From: Mogibacterium sp.
GTDB lineage: Bacteria > Bacillota > Clostridia > Peptostreptococcales > Anaerovoracaceae
Assembly (NCBI GenBank): GCA_017434685.1
Contig: JAFREV010000003.1
Span: 1 to 12,113, forward strand
Direction: 5' to 3'
DNA: 12,113 bases
Shown: positions 5,856 through 12,113 of the stretch, piece by piece
How positions within the stretch are numbered: the first letter of the stretch is position 1
Layout of the letters: each line of letters begins with the position of its first letter
Notes under the pieces: generated by a model
Told to the model about the DNA's origin: nothing
What the model saw: only the letters and a program-made list of their open reading frames with translations
Database searches by the model: none
Program-made: the position numbers and the translations under genes

Positions 5856-8033
5856 TTATTCACTGGCTACGAGTTCGGCATACAGCCCGTTCTTAGCCAT
5901 CAACTCATCATGTTTTCCGCGCTCTTTAACCTCGCCTTTGTCAAGCACGATAATCTCATCGCAGTCCCTGACAGTTGAGAGGCGGTGTGCGATAACTATG
6001 CATGTGATGCCGCGGTCGCGTATTGCATTTACGACATTATACTCCGTGCGCGCATCAAGAGCCGATGTGGCCTCATCAAGTATGATAATCGTCGGGTCCT
6101 GTGAAAGAACACGGGCAATCTCGAGTCTCTGGCGCTGTCCGCCTGAGAGGTTTTTGCCTCCGCTGACAAGCTTATGTCTGTACGCACCCGGAAGAGTGCT
6201 GATATCATCGTGTATCTGAGCGTCTCTGGCTGCAAGTATTACCTCGAAGTCTTTGATGCTCTCATCCCACATCTTGATATTATCCGAAACTGTGCCCTCA
6301 AACAGTATGATGTCCTGATCGACAACGGCCAGCGAACCCGTCAATACATCGCGAGGATATGCACTTCTCGGTTTTCCGTCGAAGAGTATCTCTCCGCTCC
6401 ATGGTTCATACAATCCTGATATGAGCTTCGAAACCGTGGATTTGCCGCAGCCTGATGCTCCGACAAGAGCAACTCTGTCACCCGTCTTCATCTTGAGCGA
6501 AAAGTCTTTGAGCAGCGGCTCTTCAAGTTTCGAATAGCCGAACGTGGCATTCTTTAATTCTAAATTTCCCGAAAGTTTGCTGAGCTCTGTGTCCTCAATC
6601 TCGCGGTCTGCCGAATTTGCATCTTCAGGATATTCCATAACATCCTCGATACGCTCCATCTGAGTACGCATCTCCTGTATGGTCTGGCCTGCAGTAACGA
6701 GAGTCATGGCCGGACTCATAAACGAAGTTATGAATCCCTGGAACAAGAGCACAGCACCTAGTGTGAAGCTGCCCCTCATTACGAGCAGCACTCCTATTAC
6801 CAGTACGGCATAGTTTGCTATCGCGGACACGACGGTAGGAACCGCTCCGAGATATTGATTCGTCTTTGTTATCTTTACGTTCTGTGTGTTAACAGATGCC
6901 TGCTGGCCCGCCCATTTGAGGAAGAACCCGTTCTCTGCGCCGCTCGCCTTGATGGTTTCAATCATGCTTATTCCGGTGACGGTGCTTGCCTCGAGTTTGC
7001 CGGTATCTCTCATCATTACGCGCATGATATTGATGCGCTTTCTTGAGATGATTTTAGCCGTCGCAATATTGATCAGCATGCCGGATATTCCTATCAAAGT
7101 CAGGAGTGGGCTCGCCTTTAGCATGAGCACCAGATAAACAACCATCATGATGCTGTTAATCACAAGCGGTGAAAAAGTGCTTACAAGTGTTGTCGCTATA
7201 CTTGCATTCGTGTTTGCCCTGCTTTGGATGTCTCCTGCAAGCCTCTGTGAAAAGAACTCCATCGGCAAGTGAAGGACTTTCCACATATAGTCGCTGCTTC
7301 CTATAAGTGCCATTTTGCCGCTGATACGCAGTGAATAAACAGCCTGCACCCAGGCAGTAACGATCTGCGTTATTGCGAGCAACACCAAAAGAACAAGGAA
7401 GGAAGTGAGCCAATTACTGTTGATTCCGGTAAGCAGCCTGTCTACAAAAATACGCGAAGTCGTTGCGTTTATTATTCCGAACAGATAGGTAATCGAGGTT
7501 GTAAGCATAACAAAAACAACCGCCGCACCTGTGCCGTTGATTCTCTTCTTCGCAAATTCAAGTGTGCTTTTTCTTTTTCCGCTTGGTTCGAAATTCTCAG
7601 ATGGGACAGGCACAATAACTATGCCTGTAAATGAATGGTCAAATTCCTCGTAACTGACCCTGACCGTGCCTCTTGCAGGGTCATTAATATATACCCAGTC
7701 ACCCTTAAATCCGTTCAGGACTACGAAGTGGTTCATATCCCAGTGAATGATGCACGGGAATTCGCCATCTTCTTTAAGGGTTTCGGGTTCTATACGATAA
7801 GCCTTGACATCAAAGCCGTAATGCTCTGCAGCCAAGTAAATGTTTTTGGCCTTGGAACCGTCACGAGAGACGCCGCAGTCGACGCGCACCTGCTCGAGCG
7901 GAACCCATTTATCATAATAAGCCATGACCATAGCAAGTGCCGCCGCCCCACACTCCAGTGCTTCGAGCTGCATCACTACAGGCACTTTGGCCACGCCTTT
8001 TTTTATCGGTTTTTTTACACTGCTCTTGCTCAA
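5856..8033 (-). CDS. NHLM-type exporter ABC1: C39 peptidase/permease/ATPase
   Basis: A 725-aa peptidase-containing ABC transporter. Residues 15-140 are a C39 cysteine peptidase with Q22, catalytic C28 in LECGAAALAM, H102 in MNHFVV and D118 in NDPA, so leader-peptide cleavage should be functional. About six membrane helices follow (165-450). The ATPase domain has Walker A GASGCGKST (525-533), signature LSGGQ (629-633), Walker B ILDE (ending 654) and H-loop H683. The family role is to cleave a leader, classically after double glycine, and to export the mature peptide. The layout fits the NHLM ABC1 subunit (TIGR03796-like). The start is a TTG directly abutting the TAA stop of the HlyD-like gene. 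No good ribosome site precedes it, so translation probably depends on re-initiation. The next ATG (M21) would cut into the peptidase motif and is rejected. Confidence 0.92.
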   Translation of the reverse strand: MSKSSVKKPIKKGVAKVPVVMQLEALECGAAALAMVMAYYDKWVPLEQVRVDCGVSRDGSKAKNIYLAAEHYGFDVKAYRIEPETLKEDGEFPCIIHWDMNHFVVLNGFKGDWVYINDPARGTVRVSYEEFDHSFTGIVIVPVPSENFEPSGKRKSTLEFAKKRINGTGAAVVFVMLTTSITYLFGIINATTSRIFVDRLLTGINSNWLTSFLVLLVLLAITQIVTAWVQAVYSLRISGKMALIGSSDYMWKVLHLPMEFFSQRLAGDIQSRANTNASIATTLVSTFSPLVINSIMMVVYLVLMLKASPLLTLIGISGMLINIATAKIISRKRINIMRVMMRDTGKLEASTVTGISMIETIKASGAENGFFLKWAGQQASVNTQNVKITKTNQYLGAVPTVVSAIANYAVLVIGVLLVMRGSFTLGAVLLFQGFITSFMSPAMTLVTAGQTIQEMRTQMERIEDVMEYPEDANSADREIEDTELSKLSGNLELKNATFGYSKLEEPLLKDFSLKMKTGDRVALVGASGCGKSTVSKLISGLYEPWSGEILFDGKPRSAYPRDVLTGSLAVVDQDIILFEGTVSDNIKMWDESIKDFEVILAARDAQIHDDISTLPGAYRHKLVSGGKNLSGGQRQRLEIARVLSQDPTIIILDEATSALDARTEYNVVNAIRDRGITCIVIAHRLSTVRDCDEIIVLDKGEVKERGKHDELMAKNGLYAELVASE

Positions 8034-8471
8034 TTATTCGCTCGCTTTCAGCAGGAAGTCTATCGGATGGGTTTCCTCCGTCACAACGCTGCCGTCATAA
8101 ATTCCGTCAGGCAAATCGATCTCCGCAGCGCCGACGGATCTTCCGTATTCGTCCTTATCCGCAGAGGCAAGCTTGACGTCTCTTCCGGATACATGCATCT
8201 CCATGCCGCTGGTAAGTTCCGCACCGGACGTCGGCATAACCATAGCATTATGGTCCTTAACCACAACTTTGACCTCTGAAGTAGTCTCCAGAGTACCTAT
8301 GGTAGACCATGCGATAATGCTTACGAGAATAGCAATTACCATGAGCAAAATCGCCCACGTTCCCGGATTCGTCACGCGAAGATAATCCGTAAGCTGCTCC
8401 GGACTCGATATGTGCTCAAGTGCTTTTTTTCTGAATAATGATTGCTTGTTGTCCACTGCTATACTCTCCAT
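8034..8471 (-). CDS. Mini HlyD-like secretion protein of the NHLM export system
   Basis: A 145-aa single-pass membrane protein. The cytoplasmic N-terminus LFRKKALEHISSPEQL (12-27), then YLRVTNPG, is characteristic of NHLM bacteriocin-system HlyD proteins (TIGR03794-like). One membrane helix follows (about 39-58), then a small extracytoplasmic beta-rich domain (61-145). Usual membrane-fusion proteins have several hundred residues with a long coiled-coil hairpin and lipoyl halves. Here the hairpin is absent, and the protein ends cleanly at TAA with no frameshift remnant downstream, so it looks like a natural short form. This fits a monoderm cell with no outer membrane to reach. The ribosome site GGGAG (8482-8478) is six nt from ATG. 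It is the first gene after the AT-rich promoter region and directly abuts the C39 exporter gene. Confidence 0.82.
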   Translation of the reverse strand: MESIAVDNKQSLFRKKALEHISSPEQLTDYLRVTNPGTWAILLMVIAILVSIIAWSTIGTLETTSEVKVVVKDHNAMVMPTSGAELTSGMEMHVSGRDVKLASADKDEYGRSVGAAEIDLPDGIYDGSVVTEETHPIDFLLKASE

Positions 8472-8484
8472 GACATACTCCCAT

Positions 8485-8498
8485 CACTTGCAGAAGTG
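8485..8498 (-). promoter_or_regulatory. Small hairpin in the leader of the export operon
   Basis: CACTT (8485-8489) and AAGTG (8494-8498) can pair around a 4-nt loop just 2 nt before the GGGAG ribosome site of the HlyD-like gene. Five base pairs is weak, so an effect on translation start is only a possibility. Confidence 0.25.
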
Positions 8499-8535
8499 TG
8501 GTTTCTCGCTCAAGACAATTTAATGCCATCAAATA

Positions 8536-8564
8536 ATTATAATATTTTACGAATCTAATATAAA
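8536..8564 (-). promoter_or_regulatory. Candidate promoter of the peptide export operon
   Basis: On the minus strand TTTATA (8564-8559) and a perfect TATAAT (8541-8536) are separated by 17 nt, within the most AT-rich stretch of the right half of the window. Transcription would start near 8529, giving a leader of about 58 nt before the HlyD-like gene. The 104-bp gap is the largest between genes in the right two thirds of the window. This supports a separate transcription unit for the export genes. Confidence 0.5.
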
Positions 8565-8575
8565 GATTTGCAGCG

Positions 8576-8860
8576 CTATTGTTCCTCTTCGAAGACTTCT
8601 GTTTTTTCAAGCAGTCCTTCATTATCGACGGCTTCTGCGTTCATAATGCGAAGAACGTCTTCCTTATCCGCCTCACGCTGACGCTCAAGCCTTTTGTACT
8701 TTTCAACTTCGAGCTCCTCCAGCTTTTCTCCGAAGCGTTTCGCGCTCCCTATAAGAATCGCGCTTGCGGCAAATCCTGCAGCTACCATACCGATCAAAAT
8801 ACCGGTAAGGCTACCGCCCGATTCATCCTTAGGTGTAGTCATCCCTATCTTTTTAGCCAT
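8576..8860 (-). CDS. Small single-pass membrane protein with charged helical tail (YtxH-like layout)
   Basis: A 94-aa protein. A short polar N-terminus (1-16) is followed by a glycine-rich hydrophobic segment (about 17-39) with G20, G24 and G29 on one helix face. A long, highly charged helix (41-70, KRFGEKLEELEVEKYKRL and onward) and an acidic end follow. This is the layout of YtxH-type small envelope proteins, but I see no diagnostic signature. The ribosome site GGAGG is well placed before ATG. It lies 37 nt after the eight-cysteine gene and just upstream of the promoter of the export operon, so it may belong to the upstream unit. The GG at 15-16 is not a credible C39 leader site, because -4 is glutamate and -7 proline. 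Confidence 0.7.
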   Translation of the reverse strand: MAKKIGMTTPKDESGGSLTGILIGMVAAGFAASAILIGSAKRFGEKLEELEVEKYKRLERQREADKEDVLRIMNAEAVDNEGLLEKTEVFEEEQ

Positions 8861-8897
8861 CTCTGTTTCCTCCGATTTCTATCTACTGCTCATTTCT

Positions 8898-9437
8898 TTA
8901 TTCCGACCACCCATCTCTTGACCTTGATTCCATCCACACCAGGTCATATATCAGCGGATCCCGCAAGAGATGCTTCCATGCCGTCTCGGTCGCTTTGACA
9001 AATCTTTCGTCGAGTTCAGTTTCATCCTCTATCATCGGACATGCATACGGCAGTTCGAAGTCATTGAACACCATGCTGAGTTCACCGTCCTCGCTTAAAT
9101 GCGGCAGCAGAGGAAAAGTCCTGCACTGCATCGGTCTTTTATGCCTCGGGCAGACAGGCGGAGTCTTACATCTCACAAACCATATCTTGCCCTTCCACGA
9201 CTCCGGAAACTCATACTCGTTTGAAATAAGGGCCTCCCATGTAAGCCAATCATCGTGTTTATCGTGAACTTTATCCTCTCCCGGCAACAGCATCATTCCG
9301 AGACTATCGTCATACTTTGCCGCATTGCAGCACGCCGCTTCGCAGATTGTTCCGCAGTCAAACGGCACAGGCGACACTCTGTCGAGCAGCCTGTATATCG
9401 CTCTGTATGTACGCTTTCGAATACTGCTCTTAATCAT
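8898..9437 (-). CDS. Eight-cysteine protein, probable metal or Fe-S cluster protein
   Basis: A 179-aa cytoplasmic protein from the chosen start. Cysteines fall at 28, 32, 36, 37, 90, 96, 105 and 133, in motifs DCGTICEAACC, VRCKTPPVC, QCRTFPLLPH and YACPM. The pattern resembles the cysteine-cluster (YkgJ-like) proteins thought to bind metal or an iron-sulfur cluster; function is unknown. The longer open frame begins at 9512, but that start lies inside the glyoxalase gene without a ribosome site. The ATG at 9437 is preceded by GGAGG and overlaps the glyoxalase stop as ATGATTAA, so it is preferred. The GGAGG is only 3 nt from the ATG, so coupling to glyoxalase translation is likely. The co-expression suggests a link to electrophile or oxidative stress, but that is inference. 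Confidence 0.78.
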   Translation of the reverse strand: MIKSSIRKRTYRAIYRLLDRVSPVPFDCGTICEAACCNAAKYDDSLGMMLLPGEDKVHDKHDDWLTWEALISNEYEFPESWKGKIWFVRCKTPPVCPRHKRPMQCRTFPLLPHLSEDGELSMVFNDFELPYACPMIEDETELDERFVKATETAWKHLLRDPLIYDLVWMESRSRDGWSE

Positions 9438-9804
9438 TGTCCTCCGGAATAATCTCCAACCAGTATCCGTCGGGATCCGTAATGAAGTAGATTCCCATAT
9501 CATGATTTTCAAACGCTATGCAACCCATCTCCTCGTGAAGTTTGTGAGCGGCGTCGAAGTCATCCGTATGGAATGCCAAGTGGAACTCTTCCTCCCCCAA
9601 ATCATATTTCTCCGGATGCTCGGCAAGCCAAGTAAGTTCAAGTTCGAAATCGCTGTGATCGTTGCCGAGATACACAATTATGAACGAACCGTCATCAGCT
9701 GTTTTCCTTCTGACTTCATGCAAGTCAAGCGCCTTTTCATAAAACGCCATGGCCTTATCAAGGTCACTTACATTAAAGTTCTCATGCACCATTTTAAATT
9801 TCAT
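9430..9804 (-). CDS. gloA: Lactoylglutathione lyase (glyoxalase I), VOC family
   Basis: A 124-aa enzyme of typical short bacterial glyoxalase I length. Two beta-alpha-beta-beta-beta repeats are visible, with metal ligands in the expected places: H7 in MVHENFNV, E56 in LELTW, H75 in FHLAFHTDD and E117 in GYWLEII. The known reaction converts the methylglyoxal-thiol hemithioacetal to the S-lactoyl thioester, detoxifying methylglyoxal in the cytoplasm. Many anaerobic Bacillota lack glutathione, so the actual thiol partner may differ; related VOC isomerases are the main alternative. The ribosome site GAAGGG is eight nt from ATG. It lies 24 nt after the HD-domain gene, and its stop overlaps the start of the eight-cysteine gene by 8 nt. 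Confidence 0.85.
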   Translation of the reverse strand: MKFKMVHENFNVSDLDKAMAFYEKALDLHEVRRKTADDGSFIIVYLGNDHSDFELELTWLAEHPEKYDLGEEEFHLAFHTDDFDAAHKLHEEMGCIAFENHDMGIYFITDPDGYWLEIIPEDND

Positions 9805-9828
9805 ATCTTTTTCCCTTCTATGTTTCTA

Positions 9829-10395
9829 CTACTGCTCTGTTCCGAGCAGGCCGATTTCCTCGGCATATTCTTTCATGCCCCCGATGCAAATCTCCGCCAC
9901 ATCGCGAAGTTCCATGCCGAGCCTCTCACATCCGTCGAGTATCAGTGCTCGGTTGCATTTAGCGGCAAAGTTTTTATCTTTGAATTTCTTCATGAAACTC
10001 TTCACAGTCATATCTGTAATCCCGTGCGGCCTCATGCGCGCAGCTGCCTGTATGATGCCTGTCAGCTCATCAACTGCATATAAGGATTTCTCCATATTAG
10101 TCTGAGGCTCCACGTCGTTGCATATTCCGTATCCGTGCGAAAGAATGGCTCTTACATCTTCCGGATCGACGCCTGCTTCAAGAAGAGGCTCTTCGGTATG
10201 CGCCAGATGCTCATCAGGATATTTCTCATAGTCATAGTCGTGCAAATATCCCACGGCCATCCAATGCTCTTTATCCTCACCGAAGTGTTCTGCCATAGCC
10301 CCCATCGAAGCCATAACATTCATGGCGTGTATTCTCAGATGTTCTTCTGTTACCATCGAGTCATTTAATTCTCTTGCTCTGTCTAATGTCAACAT
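9829..10395 (-). CDS. HD-domain phosphohydrolase-like protein
   Basis: A 188-aa all-helical protein with the complete HD metal-site pattern: H23 in RIHAMNV, H52-D53 in GYLHDYDYE, H87 in ILSHGYG and D109 in VDELTG. The family hydrolyses phosphate ester bonds, often of nucleotides, using one or two metals. Stand-alone HD proteins of this size in Clostridia are common, but their substrates are mostly unknown. No sensory or membrane domain is attached. The ribosome site GGGAGGG lies four nt from ATG. It is 28 nt downstream of trmL and 24 nt upstream of glyoxalase, in one apparent transcription unit. A phosphohydrolase role is likely; a specific substrate cannot be assigned. Confidence 0.85.
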   Translation of the reverse strand: MLTLDRARELNDSMVTEEHLRIHAMNVMASMGAMAEHFGEDKEHWMAVGYLHDYDYEKYPDEHLAHTEEPLLEAGVDPEDVRAILSHGYGICNDVEPQTNMEKSLYAVDELTGIIQAAARMRPHGITDMTVKSFMKKFKDKNFAAKCNRALILDGCERLGMELRDVAEICIGGMKEYAEEIGLLGTEQ

Positions 10396-10423
10396 AAATC
10401 CCTCCCTGTTATTTTCCAGTGTA

Positions 10424-10894
10424 TTATTCCATTCCCGGGAATCCGAGTTGCCTCAGTGCTTCAAAGAGCACTATATTTGCTGCATTCGACAGATTGAAGG
10501 ATCTGAGCCTGGTATCTGCGCTCATAGGAATTCTTATGGCATGTTCTTTGTTAGCCTCAATAAATTCCTTCGGCAAACCGGCAGTCTCTCTGCCGAAAAG
10601 TATCATGTCTTCGTCCTGAAATTCCGCATCGGTGTATCTGAGCCCGCCCTTGGTCGTGGCCAGCCACATACGCCTGCCTTCGTACTTAGCCATAAACTCA
10701 TCCAGGCTTTCGTGAACTTCAAGTGTGACGTAAGGCCAGTAATCAAGTCCGGCTCGCCTGAGACTTTTCTCATCCAAGCTAAATCCCAGAGGCTTCACCA
10801 AATGAAGGACGCTGCCTGTCGCGGCAGCAGACCTCGCGATGTTGCCTGTGTTAGGCGGTATTTCAGGTTCGACCAATACTATATGAATTGCCAT
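10424..10894 (-). CDS. trmL: tRNA (cytidine(34)-2'-O)-methyltransferase TrmL (SpoU/YibK type)
   Basis: A 156-aa SPOUT methyltransferase closely following the TrmL pattern. N-terminal VEPEIPPNTGNIAR (8-21) is motif 1, LRRAGLDYW (45-53) is the family-specific segment, LFGRETAGLP (99-108) is motif 2, and IPM then RSFNLSNAANIVLFE (122-145) is motif 3, the trefoil-knot SAM site. It methylates the 2'-OH of the wobble nucleotide of tRNA-Leu isoacceptors, using SAM. The minimal length means no extra RNA-binding domain, as expected for a TrmL dimer. ATG lies only 3 nt after the cyclase stop with no clear ribosome site, so its translation is probably coupled to that gene. Confidence 0.93.
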   Translation of the reverse strand: MAIHIVLVEPEIPPNTGNIARSAAATGSVLHLVKPLGFSLDEKSLRRAGLDYWPYVTLEVHESLDEFMAKYEGRRMWLATTKGGLRYTDAEFQDEDMILFGRETAGLPKEFIEANKEHAIRIPMSADTRLRSFNLSNAANIVLFEALRQLGFPGME

Positions 10895-10897
10895 TTT

Positions 10898-11629
10898 CTA
10901 TTTTTCAACCACAGCGTAGCAGCGAGCAGTGAAGCCGGAGCCGTCCTTTACTCTCGGGAACCCGCATACCATCAGCGCGCCTGTCGGAGGCACCTGGTCG
11001 AGATTAGTGAGAACCTCGATCTGGAACTTCTGCTGATCGAGTATGTATGTCTCTGACGGATATCCGTCTCTGCCTGCAATTACGGCAGGGTCTGTATCTG
11101 TTGTCTCGTGACCGATGGCCGCAATATTTCTTTCCTCTACCAGGAACTTCACAGCATCGAGGCCCCATGCAGGATAGTGCTTATTACCCTCCGCATCGTA
11201 GTTGTCCATGTCCTCTCTCTTGGACCAGTCGGTTCTGAGCGCAACGAACGCACCCTCAGGGATCTGTCCGTGCTCACTCTCCCATGCCTTGATATCTTCA
11301 ACACTTGCAGCATAATCCTCGTCTGCCGCAGCCTTATCCGCTATGTTAATTACGCAAAGCGGCATGATCAGTTCCTCAGCCCCGATTGAGTCGAGTGCCC
11401 TTCTGCCTTCCACGAAATGGCAAGGCGCATCCACGTGAGTTCCGTACTGACTTACGAGCGTATATGTGTTGGCATAAAAGCCATGCTCTTTGTAGTTGTA
11501 GAGCGTATCGTCAATCATATCCGGGAATCCCGACCAGTGAGGTGTCTCAGGGGATACCACATGTGAGAGCTCAACCACTTTGCATTTTTCCTTCAATTCT
11601 GCAAGTACATTCCAAAGTCCTTTATCCAT
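10898..11629 (-). CDS. Cyclase/kynurenine formamidase-family metal hydrolase
   Basis: A 243-aa cytoplasmic enzyme of the cyclase family (kynurenine formamidase, isatin hydrolase and related). The signature QYGTHVDAPCHF (61-72) supplies ligands H65, D67 and H71. IGHETTDTD (172-180) and IEVLTNLDQVP (204-214) are the other conserved blocks. The first histidine of the usual HxGTHxDxPxH motif is glutamine (Q61) here, while the other motif residues are kept. Members hydrolyse amide or ester bonds of small aromatic or cyclic compounds; the substrate cannot be told, and no tryptophan-degradation genes are nearby. The start has GGAGGA about five nt upstream and overlaps the Sir2 stop by 8 nt (ATGGATAA), which indicates translational coupling. 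Confidence 0.87.
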   Translation of the reverse strand: MDKGLWNVLAELKEKCKVVELSHVVSPETPHWSGFPDMIDDTLYNYKEHGFYANTYTLVSQYGTHVDAPCHFVEGRRALDSIGAEELIMPLCVINIADKAAADEDYAASVEDIKAWESEHGQIPEGAFVALRTDWSKREDMDNYDAEGNKHYPAWGLDAVKFLVEERNIAAIGHETTDTDPAVIAGRDGYPSETYILDQQKFQIEVLTNLDQVPPTGALMVCGFPRVKDGSGFTARCYAVVEK

Positions 11630-12113
11630 TCTTTTCCTCCGGTTTAATTAAACTAATGATTATGTCCTCAACATCCCCTCTTATTACCAAATTTGCCCTG
11701 TCATCTGCCGGTGTCGGCTCGTTATTGATGACGATCAGGTTCTTCCCATCGAAATGCTCGAGAAAAGACGCAGCAGGTTCGACCGCAAGCGATGTACCTG
11801 CTACTATCATAGTATCCGCTCCGGATATCTCTCTGCAAGCCCCGATGCAGGTATATTTGTCGAGAGCCTCACCGTAGAGAACCACCCACGGCTTTATGAT
11901 GCCGCCGCACTTGTCGCAGCGAGGCACGCCTTCGCTCTCCAAAATCTTCTCCAAAGGATACGACAACTCGCAGTCCACGCAGTAGTTCTCGTGCACGCTC
12001 CCGTGAAGCTCATACACCCTCTTGTTTCCGGCCGCCTTATGCAGCCCGTCTATATTTTGCGTGACAATTCCGCGGAGTTTGTCTTCGGCCTCAAGCTCAT
12101 ACAGCCATTTATG
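11622..12113 (-). CDS. Sir2-family NAD-dependent protein deacylase (5' end outside window)
   Basis: The C-terminal 163 residues of a sirtuin; the frame stays open to the right edge, so the gene starts outside. The visible part begins just before VTQNIDGLH (17-25, local numbering), the NAD-binding segment. The catalytic histidine is H37 in ELHGS. A zinc module is formed by C45, C48, C66 and C69. GTSLAVEPA (106-114) and INNEPT close the NAD pocket. It removes acyl groups from lysines and consumes NAD. The usual KPDVV-type motif reads KPWVVLYGEAL (74-84), so a tryptophan replaces a common aspartate. A shorter internal start (ATG at 12017) would delete the NIDGLH motif and is rejected. Confidence 0.92.
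   Translation of the reverse strand, partial: HKWLYELEAEDKLRGIVTQNIDGLHKAAGNKRVYELHGSVHENYCVDCELSYPLEKILESEGVPRCDKCGGIIKPWVVLYGEALDKYTCIGACREISGADTMIVAGTSLAVEPAASFLEHFDGKNLIVINNEPTPADDRANLVIRGDVEDIIISLIKPEEKNG

Noticed and set aside
5371..6219. Long plus-strand open frame (282 aa) opposite the junction of the two exporter genes
   Set aside because: It is antisense to two clear ABC transporter genes, has low-complexity shadow-like composition and no ribosome site.
8416..8622. 68-aa minus-strand frame across the promoter region, considered as a missing precursor peptide
   Set aside because: It starts inside the 94-aa gene without a ribosome site, covers an AT-rich promoter, ends in the HlyD-like gene and has no leader-like GG motif.
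8576..8860. 94-aa membrane protein as a double-glycine bacteriocin precursor
   Set aside because: The GG at 15-16 has glutamate at -4 and proline at -7, against the C39 rule. The long charged tail fits a membrane coiled-coil protein better.
9438..9512. Upstream extension of the eight-cysteine protein to an ATG at 9512
   Set aside because: The extra 25 residues lie in an alternative frame of the glyoxalase gene and have no ribosome site, while the ATG at 9437 has GGAGG just upstream and the common ATGATTAA overlap.
1..12113. CRISPR arrays, tRNA or rRNA genes, complete insertion sequences
   Set aside because: I saw no regularly spaced repeats, no tRNA-like cloverleaf with conserved arms, and no transposase or inverted-repeat pair bounding a gene.

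Overview
The window looks like chromosomal DNA of a low- to mid-GC member of the Bacillota, probably an anaerobic clostridial lineage. The reasons are strong AAGGAGG-type ribosome sites in front of most genes, TTG and GTG starts, tightly packed co-directional genes, and gene families typical of gut Clostridia. This lineage call is inference; no rRNA or other phylogenetic marker is present. All twelve genes supported here are on the minus strand, so transcription runs from right (12113) to left.

Right block (12113 to about 8576), mostly housekeeping and stress functions. In transcription order it encodes a Sir2-type NAD-dependent deacylase (5' end outside the window), a metal-dependent cyclase/formamidase-family hydrolase overlapping it by 8 nt, the tRNA wobble-base 2'-O-methyltransferase TrmL, an HD-domain phosphohydrolase, a glyoxalase I, an eight-cysteine protein overlapping glyoxalase by 8 nt, and a 94-aa single-pass membrane protein with a charged helical tail.

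Central block (8564 to 2004), the most distinctive part. A sigma-A-like promoter in an AT-rich gap starts what reads as one operon: an unusually small HlyD-like membrane protein (145 aa), a C39-peptidase/ABC exporter, a second ABC exporter with a soluble N-terminal domain, a 99-aa protein of unknown family, and a metal-dependent amidohydrolase. The three transport genes match the NHLM/NHLP-type peptide export system (paired ABC1 and ABC2 plus an HlyD-like partner). No typical double-glycine precursor and no RiPP-modifying enzyme is visible, so the cargo is unknown. The 99-aa protein is the only unassigned small gene inside the operon.

Left block (1967 to 408). Two multi-pass membrane proteins lie head to tail, 3 nt apart. 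One resembles the Pr6Pr/AIG1-like family and the other the YwaF/TMEM164-like family. Animal members of both families act on lipid acyl groups, so the pair may form a small lipid-modifying module. They may be read through from the export operon, since no terminator is seen between them.

Left edge (1 to 407), without a convincing gene. It holds a promoter, a 24-bp near-perfect palindrome and a ribosome site facing left, apparently serving a minus-strand gene that begins just outside the window. It also holds a GC-richer structured stretch ending in a strong plus-strand terminator that has no visible plus-strand gene, and three copies of TACGACAAT.
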